20,043 bases of DNA from Bacillota bacterium (GCA_023409435.1 JAEYHP010000050.1:1-20043); one strand, 5' to 3'. Counted from the first letter of the stretch, positions 1 to 7,934 are shown. Program-made: numbers and translations. Notes: generated from the letters alone by a model not told the origin.

Positions 1-8
1 TTTTGTAA

Positions 9-323
9 TTTTTTCATATTCTTCACGCAGAATATGGCTATGCTTCTACACAAAAAGAATTTGATGAACGAGGAAACCAAATTTCCCGGAGATATTACGG
101 CACGGACGGAGCGCCAATCCTGCATAAAACGGAAGGCTATGCTTCTATACAAAGAGAATTCGATGAACGGGGAAACGAAATTGCCTGGAGATATTATGGC
201 ACGGATGGAGAGCTAATTCTTCACGCAGAATATGGCTATGCTTCTATACAAAGAGATTTCGATGAACGGGGAAACGAAATTGCCTGGAGATATTATGGCA
301 CGGATGGAGAGCTTTTAACGTAA
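9..323 (+). pseudogene. C-terminal remnant of a protein made of 33-residue tandem repeats
   Basis: The frame whose codons start at position 9 is open to a TAA at 321-323 but has a stop at 6-8 and no usable start, so this is a tail fragment. It encodes three copies of a 33-residue unit containing GYAS-Q-(E/D)FDERGNEI--RYYGTDGE. The copies start at about 36, 135 and 234, exactly 99 bp apart, and the last is slightly short before the stop. Copies two and three are nearly identical at DNA level, which suggests recent duplication. The DERGN...YYGTDG pattern resembles YD/RHS-like or similar surface-protein repeats of Firmicutes, but I cannot assign a family with confidence. The gene could extend left of the window only through a frameshift or an assembly difference, because the stop lies inside the window. 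Confidence 0.6.
36..320 (+). repeat. 99-bp tandem direct repeat, about three copies
   Basis: The unit begins GGCTATGCTTCTA at 36-, 135- and 234-. The period is exactly 99 bp and keeps the reading frame. The first copy is more diverged than the other two. The tail of a preceding unit (residues ILHAEY, 18-35) is also visible. Confidence 0.85.
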
Positions 324-419
324 AAGGCAAATTAGCACTTGAAAATAACTATAAATTCTATTATTCAGAACTGTGTGTAGGCAACGCTACTCATATAACT
401 TAACTTAAAGCGACTTTGA

Positions 420-436
420 ACTGCCCATTATGTTTA
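420..436 (+). repeat. Dispersed repeat copy R1 (CATTATGTTTA type)
   Basis: ACTGCCCATTATGTTTA is a single copy of the dispersed repeat, lying between the repeat-protein remnant and the AraC block. It is followed by a TTTACCTGAGACT segment that recurs as TTTAACCTGAGACT near 11991, beside the second IS fragment. The rest of the 324-564 interval holds only the hairpin at 482-515. Confidence 0.7.
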
Positions 437-481
437 CCTGAGACTCAGAACCGAGGGGGTAAACGGGGCAACAAGGAAAGT

Positions 482-515
482 AGAAAGCCAGTCACGATTT
501 TGTGGCTGGCTTTCT
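482..515 (-). terminator. Hairpin downstream of the AraC-type gene, possible terminator
   Basis: Arms AGAAAGCCAG (482-491) and CTGGCTTTCT (506-515) pair perfectly. The stem extends by a T-G wobble and a CAC/GTG step to about 14 bp, with a 6-nt loop. It lies 50 bp past the stop of the AraC-type gene on the minus strand. There is no long T-run on either side, so rho-independent termination is plausible but not certain. Confidence 0.5.
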
Positions 516-564
516 GCTTGTGCACCAATTTCTGTTGAGCTTGATTCCGAAGTCCACAGCCTGT

Positions 565-1467
565 TTATATTTTTCTTACTGGTCTTGCGCACCTTACACC
601 TGTTTTGTTGTCGGCGTTAAATGTGATTTCCGGAGCAAGCTCCGGGGCGTATTGCCAGCCGTACAATTCTGGTTTATATGTCGCCACAGCTTCCGCAACA
701 ATTTCATGAGCAATGCCGAAATCATTCGGATTCTCATAGGGCGAACTCCGAAAATACAGCATCGTGCAGGGCGGGAGCTCTATTACATCGCACCCATCCG
801 GAATAGGTTTTGCATAGTCAATGGGAATCTCAATTCTCGAAGCGGCAGAGGTTGTGCCAGGTGTCATAAGGCTTTGCGGCAGCTGGCAATAACACCATTC
901 ATCCAGCCTCTCGGGAATGCTATTCAAAACTCTCTCCCAGTCACATCCGATTTCCTCGCACATAGCCCAGTAGTCAGGTGAGTGGACTGTGCGTTTGAGA
1001 ATCATCTTTCGGGCAGGGCGTTCCACGGGAGTAACTGTGACCGTTCGCGGTACTTTTTCGGAAGCCATAGTGCGCGCACCTCCTTTCATCAAATAATAGT
1101 GTTTGATGGGGTGTGGAGCAAACCACCGCACCGCTGGGGTTTCCCTCTTGTACTTTTGCGGTGCAATGCCAAACTGCCGTGCAAATGCCCGCGTGAAGCC
1201 ATCGTGGGAGTCAAAGCCGCTGTCAAAAGCCACGTCCACCACTTTTTCATCTGATCCCTGCAAGCGCTGCGCCGCTTTGGTTAATCGTAGAGCGCGGATA
1301 GTGTCAAAGGGCGACTTGCCTGTCAGTTCCTTGAAAATCCGCACGGCGTGATACTTGCTGTATCCAGCTGTTTCGGCGAGCGCGTCCAGTGTGATGTCCT
1401 CGTCTAAATGAGCGGCGATGTATGCCTGCATTCTGCCCACGGCGGTGATTTTATCCGACAATTCCAT
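565..1467 (-). CDS. AraC-family transcriptional regulator with GyrI-like ligand-binding domain
   Basis: This 300-residue protein is a DNA-binding regulator. An AraC-type double helix-turn-helix lies at the N-terminus (about residues 8-108: ITLDALAETAGYSKYHAVRIF, then VVDVAFDSGFDSHDGFTRAF). A C-terminal part (about 145-300) looks like a GyrI-like/effector-binding domain, the layout of Rob- and SoxS-like drug-responsive regulators. The start is the ATG at 1467, preceded by GGAGGTGG at good spacing. It lies 64 bp downstream of the GNAT gene on the same strand, so the two may be co-transcribed. A possible extended -10 (TGC-TATACT, 1486-1491) could give it its own transcript. Such regulators often respond to amphipathic drugs or metabolites, but the ligand here is unknown. 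Confidence 0.9.
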   Translation of the reverse strand: MELSDKITAVGRMQAYIAAHLDEDITLDALAETAGYSKYHAVRIFKELTGKSPFDTIRALRLTKAAQRLQGSDEKVVDVAFDSGFDSHDGFTRAFARQFGIAPQKYKRETPAVRWFAPHPIKHYYLMKGGARTMASEKVPRTVTVTPVERPARKMILKRTVHSPDYWAMCEEIGCDWERVLNSIPERLDEWCYCQLPQSLMTPGTTSAASRIEIPIDYAKPIPDGCDVIELPPCTMLYFRSSPYENPNDFGIAHEIVAEAVATYKPELYGWQYAPELAPEITFNADNKTGVRCARPVRKI

Positions 1468-1485
1468 CTACCACCTCCGACATTA

Positions 1486-1491
1486 AGTATA
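1486..1491 (-). promoter_or_regulatory. Possible extended -10 promoter element for the AraC-type gene
   Basis: On the minus strand TATACT is preceded by TGC, matching an extended -10 (TGn-TATACT). No good -35 is seen, and the leader to the ATG would be very short, so support is weak. Confidence 0.25.
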
Positions 1492-1531
1492 GCAACAGCA
1501 ACGTGAAACCGCTCGACCGTGATTGCGTAAG

Positions 1532-1954
1532 TCAGAAATACTTGCACGGTATTCCTAAAACTACATCGGTTTCTTTCATGTCAGAGAATCCGAGTTTTTT
1601 ATAAAAATATGGCGTTTTCCCTTCTGTGCAGACCAGCCACCCGGAACTGGGGAAGTGTTCCAAGCACCTGCGTACAAGCTCACTACCAATGCCATTCCCC
1701 TGATATTCGGGAGCAACAAGCAAGTCGTAAATAACAGAGCGGAAAATCGTGTCGCTCAAAACTCTAACAGCCCCGATCAAGCGGTCACCGTCCCATGCGG
1801 AAATCACAAGCGTGGAATGAATCCACGGCCGCATAAACCCTACTTTCATTTCATCGGGCAATGCGCCGCCATCTGACCAACCCACCGCTATAAACAGTTC
1901 GTGTAAATGTGCGAGGGGTAAATCTTTCTTTTCCTCGTTGTAGATGATATTCAT
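1532..1954 (-). CDS. GNAT-family N-acetyltransferase
   Basis: This 140-residue protein is likely a small-molecule or amine acetyltransferase using acetyl-CoA. The GNAT core is clear: a beta-strand with DGDRLIGAVRVLSD, then YDLLVAPEYQGNGIGSELVRRCL carrying the acetyl-CoA pyrophosphate loop (Q-G-N-G-I-G), then the typical C-terminal PYFYKKLGF turn. I chose the ATG at 1954 (MNIIYNEEK), which fits the usual GNAT N-terminus. A TTG at 1981 would add nine residues and sits about 10 nt after a GGAGGGG, so it cannot be excluded. Directly upstream is the tail of a VOC-family gene, and downstream is the AraC-type regulator. The substrate is unknown. Confidence 0.88.
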   Translation of the reverse strand: MNIIYNEEKKDLPLAHLHELFIAVGWSDGGALPDEMKVGFMRPWIHSTLVISAWDGDRLIGAVRVLSDTIFRSVIYDLLVAPEYQGNGIGSELVRRCLEHFPSSGWLVCTEGKTPYFYKKLGFSDMKETDVVLGIPCKYF

Positions 1955-1968
1955 CTGCTTACTCACTT

Positions 1969-2040
1969 TCAACACAAGCAAAACGGATGCCCCTCCGGGT
2001 CAAGCCTGATTAACAAAATGCTCCCCCGCCATATTTGCAC
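1969..2040 (-). pseudogene. Remnant of a VOC (glyoxalase/bleomycin-resistance) family gene, C-terminal tail
   Basis: The minus-strand frame ending at TGA 1969-1971 reads ...RLDPEGHPFCLC. DPEGHPFCL is the common C-terminal signature of VOC-superfamily proteins. The frame is closed by a TAA immediately before a GTG at 2038-2040, so only about 23 codons survive. The end lies 14 bp before the GNAT ATG, as expected for a former operon neighbour. The sequence just upstream (about 2041-2240, minus strand) is also gene-like but broken in every frame. It contains a second copy of the GCTTGACCCGGAG segment. Confidence 0.5.
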
Positions 2041-2248
2041 TTATCTATTATGCAGTATTTTCCTCAATTTCACAATCACAACCACTCCGGGTCAAGCTGG
2101 CGCTTTTGTACCCCCCTTATCAATAAAGACTTGCAGGCCGCCTGGAACAATTTGAATACGATCGTTTGGACAAAATATAAGTATCCTAAGCACGTGGAAT
2201 TGATGGGGGCGTACTATTTGTTCCTAAAAGCCCTGATATGAAATCAAA
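2041..2248. other. Degenerate intergenic stretch, no intact gene
   Basis: No frame here is convincing. On the minus strand a short run ending near 2095 (…GGLQVFIDKGGTKAPA then stop) looks like a gene tail, but I do not recognise it. The plus-strand open frame at 2035-2241 has no ribosome site and no family features. Confidence 0.4.
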
Positions 2249-2301
2249 ACTTCCCATTATTTTTATCCCTGCGCGATGAAGTGAACTTCGCATTATGTTT
2301 G
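2249..2301 (+). repeat. Dispersed repeat pair R2 (two direct copies, 36 bp apart)
   Basis: Copies are ACTTCCCATTATTTTTA (2249-2265) and ACTTCGCATTATGTTTG (2285-2301). The spacer contains GCGATGAAGTGA, so the second copy is preceded by GAAGTGAACTTC, a near-palindrome. The second copy runs straight into the IS1182-type end (GAGGTTGTGTGAAAA). Confidence 0.75.
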
Positions 2302-2640
2302 AGGTTGTGTGAAAACAGGTATTTAGCAGGAAAGATAATACAAATGCCGTATGACCTCTAATATTGGTATAATTAATCCATAGAACATAAGGGGGTCGGG
2401 GCACTATGGAGCGGTACAAAAAGGGAAACGACAGGAATCAGATTTCCCTCTTACCGGTGTGCCTTGACGATATGCTTTCCGACGATGCGGAAGTACGTGC
2501 GCTGGAGATCATCGTGGACAAAATGGATATTTGTTCCCTCGGTTTTACTCATTGCGGAACCAAACAAACCGGACGAATGGCCTATGACCCGGTGGATATG
2601 TTCAAACTCTATGCGTATATGACGAAAAAACTGTTTTAGA
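2299..2640 (+). mobile_element. 5' fragment of an IS1182-type insertion sequence (copy A)
   Basis: Starts with GAGGTTGTGTGAAAAC, the end-type sequence also present in copy B and at 19142. A leader with an extended -10 (TGG-TATAAT, 2368-2373) precedes the transposase start. Homology to copy B (11741-11978) covers the leader and the first about 40 codons. The element lacks its 3' two-thirds and any right-hand inverted repeat. It is bounded on the right by another dispersed repeat pair. Confidence 0.7.
2406..2639 (+). pseudogene. Truncated IS1182-family transposase, N-terminal 77 residues
   Basis: The protein starts MERYKKGNDRNQ, continues LLPVCLDDMLSDDAEVRALE and then MAYDPVDMFKLYAYM, and stops after LF. 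This order (GKDRNQ-like start, LP-LDD, then YDP-D--KL) is the N-terminal region of IS1182-family transposases, which are normally about 450-550 residues. The DDE catalytic domain is absent, so the product cannot transpose. GGGGTCGGGGCACT precedes the ATG; no ideal ribosome site is seen. The reading frame itself is intact up to the truncation, unlike copy B. Confidence 0.75.
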
Positions 2641-2657
2641 TTTAAAATAATATCCAA

Positions 2658-2704
2658 ACAGTATGTTTATCACCGCCGATGAAGTGAACTTCCGATTATG
2701 TTTA
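2658..2704 (+). repeat. Dispersed repeat pair R3
   Basis: A partial copy ACAGTATGTTTA (2658-2669) is followed by a spacer with CGATGAAGTGA, then ACTTCCGATTATGTTTA (2688-2704). The two TGTTTA ends are 35 bp apart. The pair closes the IS fragment on its right side. Confidence 0.7.
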
Positions 2705-2726
2705 TAGCTACACAGCTTCCACATTC

Positions 2727-2755
2727 TTGCAATTGCATGCAATATCAAGTATATT
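2727..2755 (+). promoter_or_regulatory. Likely sigma-A-type promoter for the response regulator/kinase pair
   Basis: TTGCAA (2727-2732), 17 bp, then TATATT (2750-2755). The spacer starts with the 10-bp perfect palindrome TTGCATGCAA (2733-2742), a possible operator, perhaps for the response regulator itself. The leader to the ATG at 2791 is about 30 nt and carries GAGGT as ribosome site. Confidence 0.55.
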
Positions 2756-2790
2756 TTAACTGTTTAAAGATTACTGTGAGGTAAGAACAG

Positions 2791-3465
2791 ATGCGATTGC
2801 TTGTTGTTGAAGATGATACCACGCTTTGCGATGCGCTTAAGCTGCATTTATCCAAGGAGGGATATTACATAGATATCTGCCAGAGCGGCGCGGATGCTGA
2901 ATACTATTTGAGAGACTGCGCTTATGGCGCGATTATATTGGACCGTATGCTCCCCGGCACGGACGGCTTGACATTGCTTAAGAGACTCCGAAACAAGGGA
3001 ACGACAACCCCAGTGTTGATGCTCACCTCTATGGATGCCATAAGTGATAGGACGGACGGCTTAGACGCAGGCGCGGACGACTATCTTGTAAAGCCTTTCG
3101 CAATGCAGGAGCTTTTATCGCGGGTGCGGGCGCTGTTGCGCCGTCCTTCGCCCCTGTTGGAGCCGGGCGTACTGACGTTTCATGACCTGTTGCTTTTTGT
3201 GGGGAAACGCCGTCTGATACGGTACGAAAAGGAAATCTCCCTGTCCGGAAAAGAGACTGCAGTACTGGAGTTGTTTTTTGAAAATCCGGATAAGGTACTC
3301 TCCCGTGCACAGATACTTTCACGCGTTTGGGGCGGAGATGATCCTGTAGAGGACGGAAATGTAGACAATTACGTTTATTTTGTCCGCAGACGGCTTAAAG
3401 CACTCGAAGCAGATGTTACAATCAAATCCGTACACGGCGTTGGCTATACGATGATAAAGGATTAA
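2791..3465 (+). CDS. OmpR/PhoB-family response regulator
   Basis: This 224-residue cytoplasmic regulator should be phosphorylated by the adjacent kinase. The receiver domain (about 1-115) has the acidic pocket D8/D9, phospho-acceptor D51 in LDRMLPG, T79 and K101 in YLVKPF. A winged-helix DNA-binding domain follows (about 125-222: LSGKETAVLELF, then VDNYVYFVRRRL and VHGVGYTM). The ATG at 2791 follows GAGGT at about 9 nt. A good promoter lies upstream and the kinase starts 6 bp downstream, so the two form one transcript that ends at the hairpin at 4764-4792. The likely target is the transport operon that begins at 4861, but that is inferred from position only. Confidence 0.95.
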   Translation: MRLLVVEDDTTLCDALKLHLSKEGYYIDICQSGADAEYYLRDCAYGAIILDRMLPGTDGLTLLKRLRNKGTTTPVLMLTSMDAISDRTDGLDAGADDYLVKPFAMQELLSRVRALLRRPSPLLEPGVLTFHDLLLFVGKRRLIRYEKEISLSGKETAVLELFFENPDKVLSRAQILSRVWGGDDPVEDGNVDNYVYFVRRRLKALEADVTIKSVHGVGYTMIKD

Positions 3466-3471
3466 CGGAGA

Positions 3472-4746
3472 ATGGATGAGACGAGGCTTCGATCCTGGCT
3501 GATACGTCTTTACGTTGCGACGACTGCCGTCATTTTAGCGGCAGTATTTACTTTTGTCACGTTGCTGTCCTTGCGTGAAGCGCAGCAGAAGGATAAAGAA
3601 AATTTCTTTGCGCTCTTTACGGCCATTGCGGAGAAGTTACAGACGGAATATACGTTGCGGCATAGCTTCTTGCGTGAATATGAGCAGAATTACCGCTTGT
3701 ATATCAACATAACGGATTCTGGAGAAACTTCACAGTACAACAGCGAGGATAATGCCACGCATCTTGCGCTGTTCCAGAGAACGACAGATATTGCTTATAA
3801 CGAGGGAATAGACATTACGGCCATTCCACTGACCGGTCAACGCCGGACGAGCTCCGTCCTTCCGTTTCGTTATAACGGGAAACCTTATTACGGCGCGGCA
3901 AGCGTGATCCCAATTAAGGAGTCGTTTCGGACGCTCATTGTCGTACAAAGTGTAGATACGCGATGGCAGGTATGGAAATATGCTACCTATGTATTTAGTT
4001 ACTTGATCAGCGTTCTGTTATTGAGCCTGGTTGGTATAAAGCTCATCGATAGGGCACTTCGCCCAGCGATTGAAAGCCGGAAACGGCAGACAGAGTTCAT
4101 CGCGGCAGCGTCTCACGAACTGCGGACTCCGCTGACGGTGATTCAGGCGAATACAGCTACGATTGCCTCAATGCCGGAGCGGGCCGCTGCGGCGGTGGAG
4201 ACAATAGCAAGCGAGTGCAGCCGCATGGCCCGGCTAATTTCAGACATGCTGTTGCTTGCCTCTGCGGATGCAAAGAACTGGCCTGTCACGCTGGCTCCAA
4301 TGGAACCCGATACGATGCTGCTGAATGTCTATGAAGCCTACCTGCCGGTATGCGCGAAGCGCGGCTTTCATCTCGAATTGAAGCTCCCGGAAGAGGCCCT
4401 TCCCAGTATTAAGGGCGATGCGGAGCGGTTGTCGCAAGTGTTGGGAATATTGCTTGATAACGCCTTGGATTATGGGGAAACCACGGATAATAAGACCATT
4501 GGTCTGTCTGCGCATGCAGATAAAACCAAGCTGATTATCGACGTGATCGACCACGGCATCGGCATATCCGATGACCAGAAACCACATATATTTGAACGCT
4601 TTTATCGTGGCGACTGTGCGCGAATGGCAAAGCGGCACTTTGGTCTGGGGCTGGCGATCGCCAAGGAGCTTGTCGCGTTGCATGAGGGTGAACTCGTCGT
4701 TCTGGATACCAGCGGCGGAGGCAGCACCTTCCGTATCTGCATATAA
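3472..4746 (+). CDS. Membrane sensor histidine kinase
   Basis: A 424-residue kinase paired with the regulator just upstream. Two membrane segments (about 12-34 and 170-190) enclose an extracytoplasmic sensor region of about 135 residues. The catalytic core shows the H-box AASHELRTPLTVI with H215, the N-box LLDNALDYGE with N330, DHGIGIS (360-366) and the G2 box GLGLA (391-395). No clear HAMP domain is seen between the second membrane segment and the H-box. The ATG at 3472 lies 6 bp after the regulator stop, so translation is probably coupled. The extracytoplasmic part contains INITDS, also present in the second kinase of this window. The signal it senses cannot be read from sequence. Confidence 0.95.
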   Translation: MDETRLRSWLIRLYVATTAVILAAVFTFVTLLSLREAQQKDKENFFALFTAIAEKLQTEYTLRHSFLREYEQNYRLYINITDSGETSQYNSEDNATHLALFQRTTDIAYNEGIDITAIPLTGQRRTSSVLPFRYNGKPYYGAASVIPIKESFRTLIVVQSVDTRWQVWKYATYVFSYLISVLLLSLVGIKLIDRALRPAIESRKRQTEFIAAASHELRTPLTVIQANTATIASMPERAAAAVETIASECSRMARLISDMLLLASADAKNWPVTLAPMEPDTMLLNVYEAYLPVCAKRGFHLELKLPEEALPSIKGDAERLSQVLGILLDNALDYGETTDNKTIGLSAHADKTKLIIDVIDHGIGISDDQKPHIFERFYRGDCARMAKRHFGLGLAIAKELVALHEGELVVLDTSGGGSTFRICI

Positions 4747-4763
4747 ATTATTTTTCTGTATTG

Positions 4764-4792
4764 GCAGCGCATCGTGACGATGCGCTGCTTTT
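4764..4792 (+). terminator. Rho-independent terminator after the first two-component pair
   Basis: Perfect 11-bp arms GCAGCGCATCG (4764-4774) and CGATGCGCTGC (4778-4788), a 3-nt loop, then TTTT. It separates the kinase gene from the transport operon. I see no convincing promoter between it and 4861. Confidence 0.85.
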
Positions 4793-4860
4793 GGATTAGA
4801 AGAATTTTAGATTTTTCATTGGTAAGCTATGGGCATAAAGCTTAAAGGAGGCTCGTCACC

Positions 4861-7059
4861 TTGAAGATGAAAAGAATACTATCATTATTTGTAATGGTGT
4901 CCGCTCTACTGTCCTGTTGCGCCTGCAGCCCGTCCCAAATCACCGAAACCAGTGGAAAAGGGCGGTATATGGAAGCAAAAATCGAACTTCCTCTTCCTGA
5001 AGATTCATCCGAGCAGCAAGCAATCGGGATTAATGCAGCGTCAAGAAGTATGGAATATTTCACCATGACGTACAATGGGGACCAGGACAATTTTGCCGCA
5101 ACATATTACCGGCATACTCTTGCAGACGATGGCAACGTATCTACGCAAAACGAACAATGGCTGAATGACCACATTTCCAAGGGCGGCAACCAGATCATGG
5201 TAGTAAAGGCAACGGACGGAACGTTGTACGCTGCCTATGGAGATTATGATGAAAGTGGCAATGCCCGGAACCACATCTTGGCAAGCAAAGATGACGGGAA
5301 AACAGCCGTGGAGCTAACAGGTAACGGCCCCGAAGCTTGCGACATGATTTCTGGACTCATACCGCTTGCAGACGGCCAAATCGTAATAGAGGATATGGGT
5401 GGCAGCCTGTTTGTACTGGATACGGAGGGCGACATTGAAAAGGAACTCGAAGGAGGCGCAAGCTATGGCGCGCTGGCGGTATCCGGGAACCACATTGCGT
5501 CGTTGGCGCCATCGGGCAAGGCAATCCGCGTATATGATCTTACAAGCGGCAAGAGTGTGGATTGGGAAATAGAAGTTAGCCCAGAAGAAGGCGGTTTTCA
5601 GCTTGCCTTTTCGCAAGAGGGAACCTTGTATCTCGCCTGTCCCACAGGCTTGTACCGCCACACTTCAGATGGTACGCTTTGGGAAAGCTTCGTGGATGGA
5701 GACGTAACAAATCTGGGTATTCCGAGCTATTACATCAGCCACCTTGCGGTCAAGGAGGGTGAGCAGGATGTACTTTATGTTTCGGACTGGAATGCCGAGA
5801 TATACCGCTACGCTTATGACCCGGAGGCTGCACAGACCGCCAGCATAGAATTGGACATATTTTCCCTGGAGGCGAACGATGTTGTGCGCCAGACAGTTGT
5901 TTCGTTCAGCCGGCAACACAGCGACGTGAAGGTCAACTATACCGTGGCTATGAAGCTAAACGGTGGTGGTACCGCGCAGGATTATATCAAAGCGCTCAAT
6001 GCGGAGCTGCTTGCCGGAGCAGGGCCTGATATTATCCTTCTAGACGGTCTGCCTGTGGACTCTTATATTGAAAAGGACGTGCTTTTGGATATCGCCGAAT
6101 TCGTAGACGGCGCGGACCCGTTGCTTACAAACATCCGAAAGGCATATGAAAAAGATGGAAGGCTGTATGCAATTCCGCTCGGCGTTGAAATACCGGTTGT
6201 ACTTTCAAAGGGCGATATGAGAGCAGCCTTCACTTCACTTGCCGCACTGGCGGATACGGCAGAAGCAGGTAGCGATAAACCCATGCTCTCTCCTATCGCC
6301 TACTCATATGAGACTCTGGGAACAATGCTGCTCCGTTATTATGGTGACGCACTGTATGCCGGCGACGCAAATGATGCGCGGGAGTTTTTAACGCAGGCAA
6401 AACGTATATCCAACGCAATCGGTGCTACGGACACGTTGGGCGACGGCATGGAGATTACAGGGATGTCCCAGACAGAACTGGCTGATATGATACGGGAAAA
6501 CAACTTTGTTGCGCAGCTTTACGCCTATGCATTCGACAAAGCCCCAAGCGTAGTGTTTGAGACGTATGCATTAGATGACCCCGGTTGTATGCTGGGGACT
6601 TCGGCCGCTGAACAGTATGGCGGCAACCTAATAAGCCTGGGCGATCGTTTTAGTGCCGTGGGTCTTGCGGGAATCAACAAGGCGAGTAAGCACCAGGAAA
6701 CGGCCGCACAATTCCTGCAGCTAATGCTAAGCGCGGATGTGCAGAAGTCCTGTGCATTCAGCCAAGGGTACCCTGTAAATACTGCGGCTTTGGATGCGGA
6801 ATTTGCCAAGGAAAGCAGCAACACGTCCGTAGGTATGTGGTTGGATGAGGCCACGTCGCTCTCGGGCGAATGGCCCTCTGCCTCCATGCGATCCCGGTTG
6901 CGTGGAATTTTAGATGAGCTGAGTGCCCCCCTTAACGATCATTCAGAACTGGACAATATGCTGCTGCCAGAACTCATAGCCTATCTCGATGGCAGCGCAT
7001 CGCTGGAGTCCGTCTCCGAGAAGCTTACTAGCGTACTCTCCACATATCTCTCGGAATAA
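4861..7059 (+). CDS. Lipoprotein: propeller-like N-terminal region fused to an ABC solute-binding protein (family 1)
   Basis: This 732-residue protein is probably the extracellular binding component of the transporter encoded next. The start is TTG at 4861, 9 nt after AAAGGAGG; an ATG two codons on is too far from it. A lipoprotein signal peptide (MKMKRILSLF...LLSCCAC) offers C19 or C22 as the lipid-attached cysteine. Residues about 45-330 are rich in short beta repeats (DGTLYAAYGDYDESGN, GGSLFVLDTEGD, GTLYLACPTGLYRH), suggesting a beta-propeller. From about 335 a family-1 solute-binding domain begins, with the diagnostic GAGPDIILLDGLPVDSYIE and, later, an ETAAQFLQLMLSADVQ segment. Ordinary family-1 binding proteins are about 400-450 residues, so the N-terminal 300 are extra. 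The ligand is unknown; a carbohydrate is the default guess from the permease type. Confidence 0.85.
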   Translation: MKMKRILSLFVMVSALLSCCACSPSQITETSGKGRYMEAKIELPLPEDSSEQQAIGINAASRSMEYFTMTYNGDQDNFAATYYRHTLADDGNVSTQNEQWLNDHISKGGNQIMVVKATDGTLYAAYGDYDESGNARNHILASKDDGKTAVELTGNGPEACDMISGLIPLADGQIVIEDMGGSLFVLDTEGDIEKELEGGASYGALAVSGNHIASLAPSGKAIRVYDLTSGKSVDWEIEVSPEEGGFQLAFSQEGTLYLACPTGLYRHTSDGTLWESFVDGDVTNLGIPSYYISHLAVKEGEQDVLYVSDWNAEIYRYAYDPEAAQTASIELDIFSLEANDVVRQTVVSFSRQHSDVKVNYTVAMKLNGGGTAQDYIKALNAELLAGAGPDIILLDGLPVDSYIEKDVLLDIAEFVDGADPLLTNIRKAYEKDGRLYAIPLGVEIPVVLSKGDMRAAFTSLAALADTAEAGSDKPMLSPIAYSYETLGTMLLRYYGDALYAGDANDAREFLTQAKRISNAIGATDTLGDGMEITGMSQTELADMIRENNFVAQLYAYAFDKAPSVVFETYALDDPGCMLGTSAAEQYGGNLISLGDRFSAVGLAGINKASKHQETAAQFLQLMLSADVQKSCAFSQGYPVNTAALDAEFAKESSNTSVGMWLDEATSLSGEWPSASMRSRLRGILDELSAPLNDHSELDNMLLPELIAYLDGSASLESVSEKLTSVLSTYLSE

Positions 7060-7061
7060 AA

Positions 7062-7934
7062 ATGGAAAAGCGCAAGCATGTCCATGTCAGCAAGGAAGCA
7101 AGGGTTGCCCTTTGCTTCCTTGCACCCAGCCTGGTTGGGATTGCCGTGATGTGCCTAATCCCCACGGCTGATGTTATACGTCGCGGCTTCTTTTCTGCGA
7201 TGGGCAACAGCTTTGTGGGGCTAGACAACTTTATAGCGGTGCTTACCAATGAGTCCTTTGCACTTGCCGTGCGCAATACAGCACGATTCCTTACTGTGTG
7301 TATTCCGCTGCTTTTGCTGCTATCGCTGCTGACCGCTCTTCTTTTGGTAAAACAGAAATGGTATCAAAGGTTCCTGAAATCGACCTATCTTTTGCCTATG
7401 GTGATTCCGGTTACCTCGGTGGTGCTCATTATTCGGGCGGTATTTGATAAAAACGGTCTGCTAAACGTGGTTTGTTCTGCGTTTGGAATGACACCTGTCG
7501 ATTGGCTGAACAGCGATTATGCATTCCTTACGCTGGTACTTTGCTATCTTTGGAAAAACCTCGGTTACAACATTGTACTGTGGTTGGCCGGGCTTTCCGC
7601 CATCCCTCAATCGCTTTATGAGGCTGCGCGGGTGGATGGCGCGAACGAATGGCAGTGCTTTCGTTCCGTCACGCTGCCGCTGCTCCGTCCTACGATATTC
7701 ATGACTGCGGTGCTGGCGCTGATTAATTCCTTCAAGGTATTTCGAGAGGCGTATCTGGTCGCCGGAAGGTACCCCCACCGCAGCATCTATATGCTCCAGC
7801 ATGTGCTATCGAACTGGTTTACCAATCTTGATATGCAAAAGATCAGCGCGGCAGCCGTATTGCTTATGGCTGTAATCCTGATCGTTATCCTCTTTGCAAG
7901 ATGGACGGCGAGACAAAGGAGGGAAATTTTGTGA
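7062..7934 (+). CDS. ABC transporter permease, MalF/UgpA type
   Basis: A 290-residue inner-membrane permease with about six membrane segments (for example 16-34, 80-95, 110-126, 155-175, 211-224, 262-280). The cytoplasmic EAA loop that docks the ATPase is intact: EAARVDGANEWQCFRSVTLP at residues 187-206. The start follows the lipoprotein stop by 2 bp and lacks a strong ribosome site (CGGAA only), suggesting translational coupling. It pairs with the next permease to form the membrane pore of an importer of the carbohydrate-uptake type. No MalK/MsiK-type ATPase is encoded in the window, so an ATPase from elsewhere would be needed. Confidence 0.93.
   Translation: MEKRKHVHVSKEARVALCFLAPSLVGIAVMCLIPTADVIRRGFFSAMGNSFVGLDNFIAVLTNESFALAVRNTARFLTVCIPLLLLLSLLTALLLVKQKWYQRFLKSTYLLPMVIPVTSVVLIIRAVFDKNGLLNVVCSAFGMTPVDWLNSDYAFLTLVLCYLWKNLGYNIVLWLAGLSAIPQSLYEAARVDGANEWQCFRSVTLPLLRPTIFMTAVLALINSFKVFREAYLVAGRYPHRSIYMLQHVLSNWFTNLDMQKISAAAVLLMAVILIVILFARWTARQRREIL

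Noticed and set aside
502..981. Open frame of 159 codons on the plus strand
   Set aside because: It lies opposite the AraC-type gene, has no ribosome site and no recognisable domain; the minus-strand gene explains it.
2035..2241. Plus-strand frame of 68 codons between the GNAT gene and IS copy A
   Set aside because: No ribosome site and no family features, and it overlaps broken minus-strand gene remnants.
7901..7930. Upstream ATG start for the second permease
   Set aside because: It would overlap the previous gene by 34 bp without a ribosome site, while the GTG at 7931 has AAAGGAGGG at good spacing.
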